Program-made: the position numbers and the translations under genes
Assembly (NCBI GenBank): GCA_031289385.1
Contig: JAITPP010000209.1
Location: 1-6,484 of the forward strand
Reading direction: 5' to 3'
DNA from: Prevotellaceae bacterium
Lineage (GTDB): Bacteria; Bacteroidota; Bacteroidia; Bacteroidales; UBA932
DNA length: 6,484 nucleotides
In this document: in pieces, positions 1 through 6,481 of the stretch
How the letters are laid out: each line of letters opens with the position of its first letter
Position numbering within the stretch: position 1 is the stretch's first letter
The notes under the pieces: generated by a model
Databases searched by the model: none
Told to the model about the DNA's origin: nothing
Seen by the model: only the letters and a program-made list of their open reading frames with translations

Positions 1-200
1 ATTTAAAATCAGCAATTACAAATATTGATGTTCGTTAATTATAATATAAGCAAAAACCCGCATGAAATATAGAAAAATGCGATATCAATAAAAAATATTT
101 TCAATTATTAAGGCAATAACCAATAAGAATATAAATGAGGCTTAATAGTCTAATTTACAAATTAATAATATTAAATAATATAATATTTACATATTAATAT
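1..200. other. AT-rich noncoding region downstream of ftcD
   Basis: This stretch is very rich in A and T and shows no reading frame with protein-like composition on either strand. It lies beyond the stop codon of ftcD. The only structure I can point to is a weak hairpin at 59-81, listed separately. No RNA gene or ordered repeat is visible. Confidence 0.6.
59..81 (-). terminator. Weak candidate terminator for the ridA-ftcD transcript
   Basis: Read on the minus strand, CGCAT (77-81) and ATGCG (59-63) can form a 5-bp stem around a 13-nt AT-rich loop. The stem is followed by GG and a run of five T (51-58 region). It lies about 120 nt past the ftcD stop. The stem is short and the loop large, so this is only a candidate; no better terminator is visible in the 200 bp after ftcD. 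Confidence 0.2.
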
Positions 201-1937
201 CTAATTAATATTTATTTTATTTTCTACTATTTTTAATATTTCGGTTTCTAATTTACACGCATCGTCGGCTATTTTTTGGGCTTTGGCAAGTATATTTTGC
301 ACATAAATTTTGTCGTCCAAACCCGATGCGTTTATTTTCACATTCAAAAATGCGCCCAAAACTCCCGAACGCGCGGCTAACGCGCCAACGCCCGCATCGC
401 TCACCGAATTTGGATTTCCTGTTTCAGCCATAGCCTTCATCACTTGCATCGAATTGTAACAGAGTTGCATAACGCTAAAAGGAATTTCTGTTGCATATTG
501 CGTTGCCTGTTGTATTTTTTGTTTGCGTATTTGTTTTTCTTTGTCGTTTTTTTTGGGCAATGCAAAAGCATCCATAATTTTATTGAAGGCATCGGTATCT
601 TCATCAACTTTTTTCAGAAGTGCATCGATAAATGTTTTGCCTTGTTCCGCCCAATTTGAAAATTCTTCCCAACGCTCGTCCCAGCCTGCTTTGTGCGCCG
701 ATAAATTTGCAACCATAGTTCCAAGCGCCGCGCCAAGCGCACCCATATATGCCGAAATTGAGCCGCCTCCCGGCGCAGGTGATTCGGACGCCGTTTCGTT
801 TACAAATTTTTTAAGACTAAAATCTATCAGTTGCCTTTTGTCATCTTTATCGGCAAGGATATATTCTATAATTTTTTTATTGGGTTCGAAAGGATATAAT
901 TCGTCTAAACCCAGCGATTTTACTGCAATTTTTATAATTTCATCATCCGAAATTCCTGCCGAACGCTGTTGTTTTTTCAAAAAATATTTTCCTGCGTCAA
1001 GCATCGCTTTTAAAGGAACAACGCCAACAAGTTCCGAGCCTGTAACTCGTAATCCTCGCGCCAAAGCCCGTTCGCAAACTTTGTCAAAAGCAATGTGCAT
1101 CGGTGCAACATCAATATCAGTAAGGTTCATTGATATTTGTGCAACGCCGTATTCTTCAATAAACCAGCCTATTGCTTTTACCGATTTCAACAATCCCGAA
1201 ATCCAAATTTCATTTCCGTTTTCGTCCACAACTTTTTTGCTTACAGGCGATGAAGTTTCGCGTTTCGGACGTCCTTTTTCGCGCACATCAAAAGCAATGG
1301 CATTTGCCCGCCGCACCGAAGTTGTATTAAGATTTACGTTATATGCTATCAAAAAATTTCGTGCTCCTACTGCAATTGCGCCCGTTTTCGGCAAAAATTC
1401 ATCGCGTCCGAAATCGGGTTTCCACTCGCTTTTCGATAATTTCTCTTTCAAACCTTCGTACTCCCCTGCCCTACAATCGGCAAGATTTTTTCGCTGCTGA
1501 GTAAAAGCCGCCATTTCGTAACAGTAAACAGGAATATTTAATTCGTCGCCTATGCGTTTTGCCAAATTTCGTGCATATTCAACCGTTTCGTCCATAGTTA
1601 TATTAGAAATAGGAATTAGCGGAAGCACGTCGGTTGCGCCAAAACGCGGATGTTCGCCGTGATGTTTACTCATGTCAATCAATTCGCTTGCTTTTTTTAC
1701 GGCAAGAAATGCGGCTTCGCAAACTTCGCAAGGTGTACCAACAAATGTAACAACAGTGCGATTTGTGGCTTTTCCTGCGTCCACATTTATTAGCGTAACG
1801 CCATCAACACTTTCGATGCTATCGGTTATTTGCTTGATAATGTTCATATCGCGCCCTTCGCTGAAATTGGGAACGCACTCAACAAGCTGAGATTGCGCAA
1901 CTGCGTTGTCTAAGGTATTTTGGGATGTTGTTTTCAT
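201..1937 (-). CDS. ftcD: Bifunctional glutamate formimidoyltransferase / formimidoyltetrahydrofolate cyclodeaminase
   Basis: This 578-residue cytosolic enzyme should move the formimino group of N-formimino-L-glutamate to tetrahydrofolate, then cyclise it to methenyl-THF and release ammonia, ending one histidine-degradation route. The transferase half begins with LVECVPNFSEGRD (residues 18-30). Its KHHGEHPRFG motif (91-100) carries His96, aligned by eye with the catalytic His82 of mammalian FTCD. GARNFLIAYNVNL (191-203) and SELVGVVPLKAMLDA (301-315) are further family blocks. A linker with LGLDELYPFEP (342-352) leads to the helical cyclodeaminase half (about 365-570), with the substrate-loop motif APGGGS (388-393). 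Mammalian FTCD has 541 residues; the excess is mainly a 14-residue N-terminal extension and about 20 extra residues near 225-250. The ATG at 1937 is the only usable start before the first conserved block. The leader is A-rich without a Shine-Dalgarno sequence, and the stop is TAG. It follows ridA after 43 bp, probably in one operon. Confidence 0.95.
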   Translation of the reverse strand: MKTTSQNTLDNAVAQSQLVECVPNFSEGRDMNIIKQITDSIESVDGVTLINVDAGKATNRTVVTFVGTPCEVCEAAFLAVKKASELIDMSKHHGEHPRFGATDVLPLIPISNITMDETVEYARNLAKRIGDELNIPVYCYEMAAFTQQRKNLADCRAGEYEGLKEKLSKSEWKPDFGRDEFLPKTGAIAVGARNFLIAYNVNLNTTSVRRANAIAFDVREKGRPKRETSSPVSKKVVDENGNEIWISGLLKSVKAIGWFIEEYGVAQISMNLTDIDVAPMHIAFDKVCERALARGLRVTGSELVGVVPLKAMLDAGKYFLKKQQRSAGISDDEIIKIAVKSLGLDELYPFEPNKKIIEYILADKDDKRQLIDFSLKKFVNETASESPAPGGGSISAYMGALGAALGTMVANLSAHKAGWDERWEEFSNWAEQGKTFIDALLKKVDEDTDAFNKIMDAFALPKKNDKEKQIRKQKIQQATQYATEIPFSVMQLCYNSMQVMKAMAETGNPNSVSDAGVGALAARSGVLGAFLNVKINASGLDDKIYVQNILAKAQKIADDACKLETEILKIVENKININ

Positions 1938-1980
1938 TTTTTTTATTTTGAAAAAAAATATTTTATCACTAAAATTTATT

Positions 1981-2319
1981 TTACTTTACAGCGATTGTTT
2001 CAATTTCGACAAGTGCGCCAAGCGGCAATTTTGCTACTTCAAACGCTGCCCGCGCAGGTGGATTTTGCGAATAAAATTGAGCATAAACTTCGTTCATTGC
2101 TGCAAAATCGTTTATATTATCGAGCAAAACTGTTGATTTTACTACATCGCCGAATGAATATCCGCAGGCTGCAAGTATAGCCTCAACATTTTTCAGACAT
2201 TGCGCCGTCTGTTCTTTTATTCCGCCTTCAACAAATTTTGATGTTGCGGGATTTATCGGTAATTGCCCCGAAATATAAAGAGTTCCATTTACTTCTATTG
2301 CTTGACTGTATGCACCCAC
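1981..2319 (-). CDS. ridA: RidA-family reactive enamine/imine deaminase, N-terminus interrupted
   Basis: RidA proteins are small cytosolic trimers that hydrolyse reactive enamine/imine intermediates, such as 2-aminoacrylate from PLP enzymes, to keto acids and ammonia. From the GTG at 2319 the frame gives 112 residues. It shows GAYSQAI (2-8), SGQLPINP (17-24), PPARAAFEVAKLP (87-99) with Arg90 matching the substrate-binding Arg105 of E. coli RidA, and VEIETIAVK at the end. The usual length is about 125. The missing N-terminus is present in frame upstream: from the ATG at 2358 it reads M-K-stop-IISTENAPKAV and runs into GAYSQ. This matches the family except for TAA (2350-2352) where a lysine codon is expected. 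The GTG is therefore only the first legal start after the stop. It is really a conserved internal valine and has no convincing ribosome-binding site. Shortened protein, readthrough, recent pseudogene and sequencing error all remain possible. The family assignment is secure; the start and intactness are not. Confidence 0.85.
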   Translation of the reverse strand: MGAYSQAIEVNGTLYISGQLPINPATSKFVEGGIKEQTAQCLKNVEAILAACGYSFGDVVKSTVLLDNINDFAAMNEVYAQFYSQNPPARAAFEVAKLPLGALVEIETIAVK

Positions 2320-2358
2320 AGCCTTCGGAGCGTTTTCTGTTGATATTATTTATTTCAT
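2320..2358 (-). other. Conserved ridA N-terminal codons with in-frame TAA stop
   Basis: On the minus strand this holds ATG AAA TAA followed by ten sense codons that translate as IISTENAPKA, the normal start of a RidA protein. One base change, TAA to AAA, would restore a full-length protein of 125 residues beginning MKKIISTENAPKAVGAYSQ. The ATG at 2358-2356 is preceded by an A-rich leader like that of ftcD, so it is probably the original start. The terminal stops of ridA and of the outer-membrane gene are also TAA, so codon reassignment is not a plausible explanation. Confidence 0.8.
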
Positions 2359-2502
2359 ATTTTTATTTATTTTATTGTTTTGTTTTATTCATATTTTCAA
2401 ATACACTTTTTATCTGCAAAAATCGATGTAATCGGTGTGTTTAAAACTCATATTAAAAACAGCAAAAATTATTCACGATTAAAAAAACATCAATTCACAA
2501 GG

Positions 2503-2510
2503 CAAATATA
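2503..2510 (-). promoter_or_regulatory. Candidate -7 promoter box for ridA-ftcD
   Basis: The minus strand reads TATATTTG here, a perfect match to the TAnnTTTG -7 consensus of the Bacteroidetes primary sigma factor. It lies about 145 bp upstream of the ATG at 2358 and points toward ridA. I see no clear TTG or TTTG -33 element at the usual spacing (around 2530-2535), so the call rests on one short box in AT-rich DNA. Confidence 0.35.
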
Positions 2511-2568
2511 CAAATTATTTTTGCGATAACCGTATATATTATTTACATTATTTAATATGTTTGTATTT

Positions 2569-2597
2569 TTTTGTTTATGATGCTTTTGTTTATGATG
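2569..2597. repeat. 14-bp direct duplication, period 15
   Basis: The 14-mer TTTTGTTTATGATG occurs at 2569-2582 and again at 2584-2597, separated by a single C. Both copies are exact. It sits in T-rich noncoding DNA and looks like a small slippage duplication rather than an operator, because the motif has no internal symmetry. Confidence 0.6.
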
Positions 2598-2790
2598 TTT
2601 TTTTGTCATGCAGTAAAAGAAATTATACAAAAACGCGGCAAAAGTATTAAAGATATTTTAAATCAACTCTAATAATTTCCACCCGCTTTCAGTACGAACA
2701 AATAAATTATTGATTTTCAATCATTAATCACTTTGAAGTTTAATAAAGTTTAATAAAAACCGATGAAAAATTAACAATTAAGAATGAAGA

Positions 2791-3079
2791 ATAATTACGA
2801 ATTACGAAACTAAAAATTACGAAACTAAAATTCAATTATGAATTACGAATTACAAATTACAAAACTAAAATTCAATTACGAATTACAAAATCACGAATTA
2901 CGAAACTAAAATTCAATTACAAATTACGAAAATTACGAATTACGAATTACGAAACTAAAATTCAATTATGAATTACGAAATTACAAATTACGAAACTAAA
3001 ATTCAATTACGAATTACGAAATTACAAATTACAAAACTAAAATTCAATTACGAATTACGAAACTAAAAACAATTACAAA
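2791..3079. repeat. Nested tandem repeat array (41-bp unit built from 8-bp motifs)
   Basis: The block AAACTAAAA recurs at 2807, 2822, 2862, 2903, 2952, 2993, 3034 and 3060. The spacings are 15, 40, 41, 49, 41, 41 and 26 bp. A full unit is AAACTAAAATTCAATTA followed by about three copies of an 8-bp motif, ATTACGAA or ATTACAAA. The odd spacings fit this design: 49 is 41 plus one extra 8-bp motif, and the 15- and 26-bp units are shortened at the two edges. The units at 2952-2992 and 2993-3033 match at 39 of 41 positions. The only recurrent change is G to A or C to T within ATTACGAA. There are no unique spacers, so it is not a CRISPR array, and stop codons make it noncoding. Growth by replication slippage or recombination is the likely origin. 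Confidence 0.9.
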
Positions 3080-3085
3080 TCCCAC

Positions 3086-3160
3086 GCCCTGCAAGGGCAA
3101 TTTATTTCAGCATAGGGCAACGCCCTACGAAAAAAATGCAAACAAAAAAGTGCGGAGCAC
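3086..3160. repeat. REP-like cluster of three short hairpins
   Basis: Three perfect stems, each with a 3-nt loop, lie in a row: GCCCT-GCA-AGGGC (3086-3098), TAGGGC-AAC-GCCCTA (3113-3127) and GTGC-GGA-GCAC (3150-3160). The first two share the same arm sequence, so arms of hairpin 1 could also pair with arms of hairpin 2. The cluster is much richer in G and C than the DNA around it and starts right after the tandem array. Paired GC-rich palindromes a short distance apart resemble bacterial REP/BIME elements, some of which are moved by Y1 (RAYT) transposases. No such transposase is in the window. A transcription terminator is less likely because neither side carries a T run. Confidence 0.55.
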
Positions 3161-3219
3161 AAAAGCGAATTAGAATTACAACCGCTCACCCGCACGATTT
3201 GAAGAGTTAAGAATTAAGA

Positions 3220-3239
3220 ATTATTCGTAATTCGCAATT
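3220..3239. repeat. Inverted copy of the array's 8-bp motif
   Basis: The plus strand reads ATTATTCGTAATTCGCAATT here, whose reverse complement carries the ATTACGAAT core of the tandem array upstream. The hairpin cluster is therefore flanked on the left by many direct copies and on the right by inverted ones. Just before it, TTAAGAATTAAGAAT (3207-3221) resembles TTAACAATTAAGAAT (2771-2785) at the left edge of the array, in direct orientation. Confidence 0.6.
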
Positions 3240-3260
3240 TTTAATTAGTAATTGAAAAAA

Positions 3261-3510
3261 GGGTGTAAAATATGTTGAAAATGATTAAAAAACATTCGTT
3301 CCAAATTTGTAAATTTGTTTTAATACTTATTTTTATGAATTCCCTTAGTAGCCAAGTAAACCACTCACCAATTACCCTTCTTTTCAATATTTTAACAAGG
3401 GAATAAGGTAAAAATGTCAAGAAAAATTTGATACTAAAAGGGTACTCACAAAAATAAGAGTAAAAAAAGAACGAACATTTGCAAAAATAAACCTTTAATT
3501 TTTTACACCC
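3261..3510. mobile_element. Possible small mobile-element relic with 10-bp inverted ends
   Basis: GGGTGTAAAA at 3261-3270 and TTTTACACCC at 3501-3510 are exact inverted repeats bounding 250 bp. The GTGTAAAA core resembles, from memory, ends seen in IS256 (mutator)-type elements, but I cannot confirm the family. I see no clear target-site duplication. The interior holds no transposase: the 90-codon minus-strand frame (3241-3513) starts at a GTG inside the repeat and translates into an F/I/K-rich string typical of AT-rich noise. A nonautonomous (MITE-like) element or a deleted insertion sequence would fit; chance pairing in a large AT-rich region cannot be excluded. Confidence 0.3.
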
Positions 3511-3585
3511 CACCCTACGTACTTAAATATCAATAGAAATTGATGTTTTATTTTTCTAAATCTATTTACAAAACTATGCTATCAG

Positions 3586-3735
3586 TCACTTTTTCACTTC
3601 GTTATAAAACCACAACGCCACGTCGGCATACCTGAATTTTTGTCGCGAAAAGTGCGGAAATTGTGATTTTTGCCCTATACGTTTTATGTCTGCCTCTGTT
3701 CGGTTAAAGCCTGCATTGTAGGCGACTGCATAAAA
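3586..3735 (-). pseudogene. Orphan C-terminal protein fragment, start missing
   Basis: This minus-strand frame is open for 49 codons between an upstream TAA (3736-3738) and a TGA (3586-3588), with no start codon near its beginning. It reads FYAVAYNAGFNRTEADIKRI, then GQKSQFPHFSRQKF and RYADVALWFYNEVKK. The composition is protein-like, with balanced charges and tryptophan and tyrosine in a plausible C-terminal helix, and the DNA is visibly richer in G and C than its surroundings. The AYNAG string recalls a motif of lytic transglycosylase (SLT) domains, but that alone is too short to assign a function. The sequence upstream (to about 3765) stays open in another frame, so a frameshift may have split a longer gene. 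It may instead belong to a dispersed intergenic repeat family that happens to be open. Confidence 0.3.
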
Positions 3736-3841
3736 TTACAGTTTTCGGCTTCGTCGGTAAGCTATTATTTATTATTGATTATTTTTACACATGACAAAAT
3801 TCCAATAATCTATATAATAAACTGATATTTAATTATTTATT

Positions 3842-6481
3842 TTACATTAATTTAAATCTTATTTTAATCATTGCGCTTCTTGGGCGCAAATTGTAACTGT
3901 AATAATATGTGCTGATGTCGTTGTATGATGCCGAAATATATTGTTTTGAATTGAGTATGTTGTTCAATTCAAATTCAATATCATATTTTTTACTTTTAAA
4001 TTTAATGCCTGCATCTGCAAAAGAGGTATAACGGTTAGTTGCAGCACTGTTGTAACTATGTTCTATTTTTGCATTTATTGTAAGGGTTTTAACCGGATAT
4101 ATGCCAATTTCTACTTTTTGTGATGTGCTTGTTATAGCAGGAAAACGCTCAGGACGTTCTACCGTATAATTTTTATTTTTATTCCATGCAAGCGAATAAT
4201 TTACAGATGCAAACGAAAAAGGATTTACATTTATACTGCCGCCTGCGTTGTACTGTTGCGAACGATAATTTAATACTTCGTTCTGAATGAGCAACTCGTT
4301 TTTATTTTCGCCATATCCTCCGTGAACGCGAATAGTTCCCGAAAATATTGATAATCCTTTGCTGCCACTGAAACTTATTTGATAGCCATCCGATTTTGTT
4401 GGCTGGTTAATAACGGTTTTCATACTCATTATACCTTGATAACTGTATCCGTACAATAAGTTCTTTTGCGAACGATTATAACCGACAGTTACATTCAAAA
4501 ACAACGATTTAAAGGGATTACGATAAGAAACGGATGTACTTATGTTTTTATTATCGGATTCAAATAGTTTGTCGATAGAATTGCGCAATAAACTTCGGTA
4601 ACTGTGCATTATATAAGCGGTATAACTTGAATTCATATCGCCAAATGACTTTTCCATTTTTGCTTGTGCTCCAATGGTAACATTGTTTGTAATATTGTAA
4701 CCCAGCGAAAGTGATGGATTAAACATTAATTTGCTATTATGTTCTGATTTATTCGGAATGCGATCATCTATCGCAAGCAGATAATAGCCAACGGGAATAG
4801 TGGCTGTTGCTCTGAACTTGTTGATTTTATATGAATATGTTTGATATATGCCTGTTTGATAGGTATTGTAGTAAAGATTATTTTTTAATGAATCGGCGGT
4901 TTCTGCGATATTATTATTTGTGATATATTTCAATTCCGTATTCAAGTTGCGAATATCAGCACGCCCCCATACGGCATAATCCAATGTGAAATTGCCAAGT
5001 TTTAATCCGTATGAAAATCTTAAAACTGTTGCCATATCTCTTGATACAGCCTCTTGTGTTACAGCCGACAAATCATTTCTGTCAAAATAATTTACAGGGT
5101 TTATGTTCAATGAATGTGGCTTGTAGCCATAGCCGACTGAAAAATAAATATTATAAAAATTATATTTTACATTTTTCACCAAACTAAATGTATTGTCAAA
5201 CGAAAAAACAGGTTTATCAAGATATTGAGAAATGGATTCGGTTGTATTCAGGGCATTGCTAAATGTTTTTCCAACAGCATTATCGCCATTCCAACTTCCT
5301 TTAAAATTTAATCTGTTTCGCAAGTATATGTTATTTGCATTATTTTCTAACGATAATGCGATTTCGGCATTGTTTATTTTGCTTGCCGAATTTATTTGTT
5401 CTTCAATCACAAGCGTACTGTCGCCCGAAAGATATTGCTCGTACAGCGAATAACTTTCTTTTTTGATATAGTCATTATGATACAACGCGCTAACATTAAG
5501 TTGCATATCATTGTTTAATTTGAATAAATGATTAATGCTTGCGGTGTGAGTATTGTTTTGCAAATAGCGTTTTTGGGGAACAGGCGGCGTGCTTGGCGAT
5601 TGTACCGACAGAATACCGCCTGAATTCATTACTACTCGTTCGTAATCATAATGAGTTCTAAGTTCAGAGGCAACATCATCGCCCGAATTATTGCCTTTGT
5701 ATGTACTCATATTTTGCTTTTTACCTGTAAAATACATTAAAATTAATTCGGCTTTCCACAATAAAGGTTCGTAACCCAATCCGACTGCGCCGTTTAGGCT
5801 GGCTGTACCTTTTGCACTGTCTTTAAGTTTGAGATTGATAGCGGCAGCATCCGAAAATACTTTGTCTTTAAGCGCCTTTATAGGTTGATGATTTTCGAGA
5901 ACTTGAACGGTTGCAACATCTTTTGCCGCAATATTGCTTGTTGCAAGTCCGTAGCGCCCTTGAAGCAAATCCAAATTTTCGATATAAAATTTATTTATTC
6001 CTTTTCCGTTATACGTTATTTTGCCATTTAAATCAACGTCAATTCCGGGCATTTTCTGTAATACATCGCCAATTACACGGTCGTTTTGATCGGCATACGA
6101 AGCAACATTATAGTTTAACGTATCGCCTCTTTGCGTTATTTTTGATGCCGATACGGTTGCTTCTTTCAATTCCAAAGGTTTTTCGTTTATCGAAAAATCT
6201 AATTTTGCCGAACGGTTTACAACTGTTTTTTTATGTTTGCCAATGTTTATGCCCGAAACGGTAATAACAATACTGTCGGCATTGCCCTTGTAGGTTACGG
6301 AATAAATCCCATCATCATTTGTTGATGTATAGCCGGATATTACTAAACTGCCTTTCGACTGTACTGTTATAGTAGCAATCACAGGATTGCCTTCCGTGTT
6401 TTTTACATTTCCGTTAATAATAGTTTGTGCTGATAAATAACATGAAAAAAATAATAATCCGATAAATAACGTCTGCTTCAT
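3842..6481 (-). CDS. TonB-dependent-receptor-like outer-membrane protein with carboxypeptidase-like regulatory domain
   Basis: This 879-residue protein should sit in the outer membrane. Residues 1-18 are a signal peptide (MKQTLFIGLLFFSCYLSA, cleavage before Gln19). About 20-105 is a carboxypeptidase-like regulatory, Ig-type beta domain with VKNTEGNPVIATITV and a DDGIYSV turn. About 113-222 is a plug-like domain with GDTLNYNV (119-126), IGDVLQKMPGIDV (137-149), YNGKGINKFYIENLDLLQG (157-175) and VATVQVLENHQPI (189-201). From about 226 to the end, alternating polar and aromatic strands (GLGYEPLLWKAELILMYF, the final SAMIKIRFKLM) form a beta-barrel of the OMP_b-brl type. This architecture is common in Bacteroidetes; many members import nutrients, but some lack proven TonB dependence, and I see no certain TonB box. 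No SusD-like partner or sugar enzyme is in the window, so the substrate is unknown. The ATG at 6481 fits the signal peptide; the promoter lies outside. The stop is TAA. Confidence 0.85.
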   Translation of the reverse strand: MKQTLFIGLLFFSCYLSAQTIINGNVKNTEGNPVIATITVQSKGSLVISGYTSTNDDGIYSVTYKGNADSIVITVSGINIGKHKKTVVNRSAKLDFSINEKPLELKEATVSASKITQRGDTLNYNVASYADQNDRVIGDVLQKMPGIDVDLNGKITYNGKGINKFYIENLDLLQGRYGLATSNIAAKDVATVQVLENHQPIKALKDKVFSDAAAINLKLKDSAKGTASLNGAVGLGYEPLLWKAELILMYFTGKKQNMSTYKGNNSGDDVASELRTHYDYERVVMNSGGILSVQSPSTPPVPQKRYLQNNTHTASINHLFKLNNDMQLNVSALYHNDYIKKESYSLYEQYLSGDSTLVIEEQINSASKINNAEIALSLENNANNIYLRNRLNFKGSWNGDNAVGKTFSNALNTTESISQYLDKPVFSFDNTFSLVKNVKYNFYNIYFSVGYGYKPHSLNINPVNYFDRNDLSAVTQEAVSRDMATVLRFSYGLKLGNFTLDYAVWGRADIRNLNTELKYITNNNIAETADSLKNNLYYNTYQTGIYQTYSYKINKFRATATIPVGYYLLAIDDRIPNKSEHNSKLMFNPSLSLGYNITNNVTIGAQAKMEKSFGDMNSSYTAYIMHSYRSLLRNSIDKLFESDNKNISTSVSYRNPFKSLFLNVTVGYNRSQKNLLYGYSYQGIMSMKTVINQPTKSDGYQISFSGSKGLSIFSGTIRVHGGYGENKNELLIQNEVLNYRSQQYNAGGSINVNPFSFASVNYSLAWNKNKNYTVERPERFPAITSTSQKVEIGIYPVKTLTINAKIEHSYNSAATNRYTSFADAGIKFKSKKYDIEFELNNILNSKQYISASYNDISTYYYSYNLRPRSAMIKIRFKLM

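Larger units (their letters stand above)
2359..3841. other. Gene-free, repeat-rich intergenic region
   Basis: About 1.5 kb separates the outer-membrane gene from ridA with no intact gene on either strand. The part next to ridA (2359-2790) is plain AT-rich sequence with the candidate promoter and a small 14-bp duplication. Then come a tandem array, three hairpins, inverted copies of the array motif, a segment with inverted ends, and an orphan protein-like tail, each listed separately. The last stretch (3736-3841) is AT-rich with no visible terminator for the outer-membrane gene. Long repeat-filled gaps like this usually collect mobile-element debris and intergenic repeat families; that reading is inferred. 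Confidence 0.6.

Noticed and set aside
523..1500. Long plus-strand open frame of 325 codons opposite ftcD
   Set aside because: It is the antisense shadow of ftcD, whose minus-strand product matches a known enzyme along its whole length. The plus-strand translation is Ser/Phe-rich with no recognisable domain.
2556..2563. Plus-strand TATGTTTG as a divergent Bacteroidetes promoter
   Set aside because: The box matches TAnnTTTG, but there is no -33 element at the right distance and no gene downstream on the plus strand.
2577..2672. 31-codon plus-strand frame ending AVKEIIQKRGKSIKDILNQL
   Set aside because: The C-terminal half looks protein-like, but the frame is very short, its N-terminus is made of the 14-bp duplication, and it has no ribosome-binding site or neighbour. 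Chance or an old relic cannot be told apart.
2791..3079. CRISPR array
   Set aside because: The repeats are directly adjacent with no unique spacers, the unit itself is made of smaller repeats, and no cas gene is nearby.
3241..3513. Minus-strand 90-codon open frame in the intergenic region
   Set aside because: It starts with GTG inside an inverted-repeat arm and has an F/I/K/S composition expected of AT-rich noncoding DNA. I see no domain or motif, and part of it is palindromic or repeat sequence.
3529..3544. ATCAAT-AGAA-ATTGAT hairpin as a terminator
   Set aside because: The stem is short and consists mostly of A-T pairs. The following T-rich stretch on the plus strand has no plus-strand gene to terminate, and the minus-strand side lacks a T run.
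5911..6264. Plus-strand open frame of 117 codons opposite the outer-membrane gene
   Set aside because: It lies fully antisense to the plug and regulatory domains of the outer-membrane protein and shows no protein family features.
6425..6481. Lipoprotein signal with Cys14 in the outer-membrane protein
   Set aside because: The residues before Cys14 (FFS) do not fit a lipobox, whereas LSA-Q at 16-19 is a good signal peptidase I site, as expected for a barrel protein.
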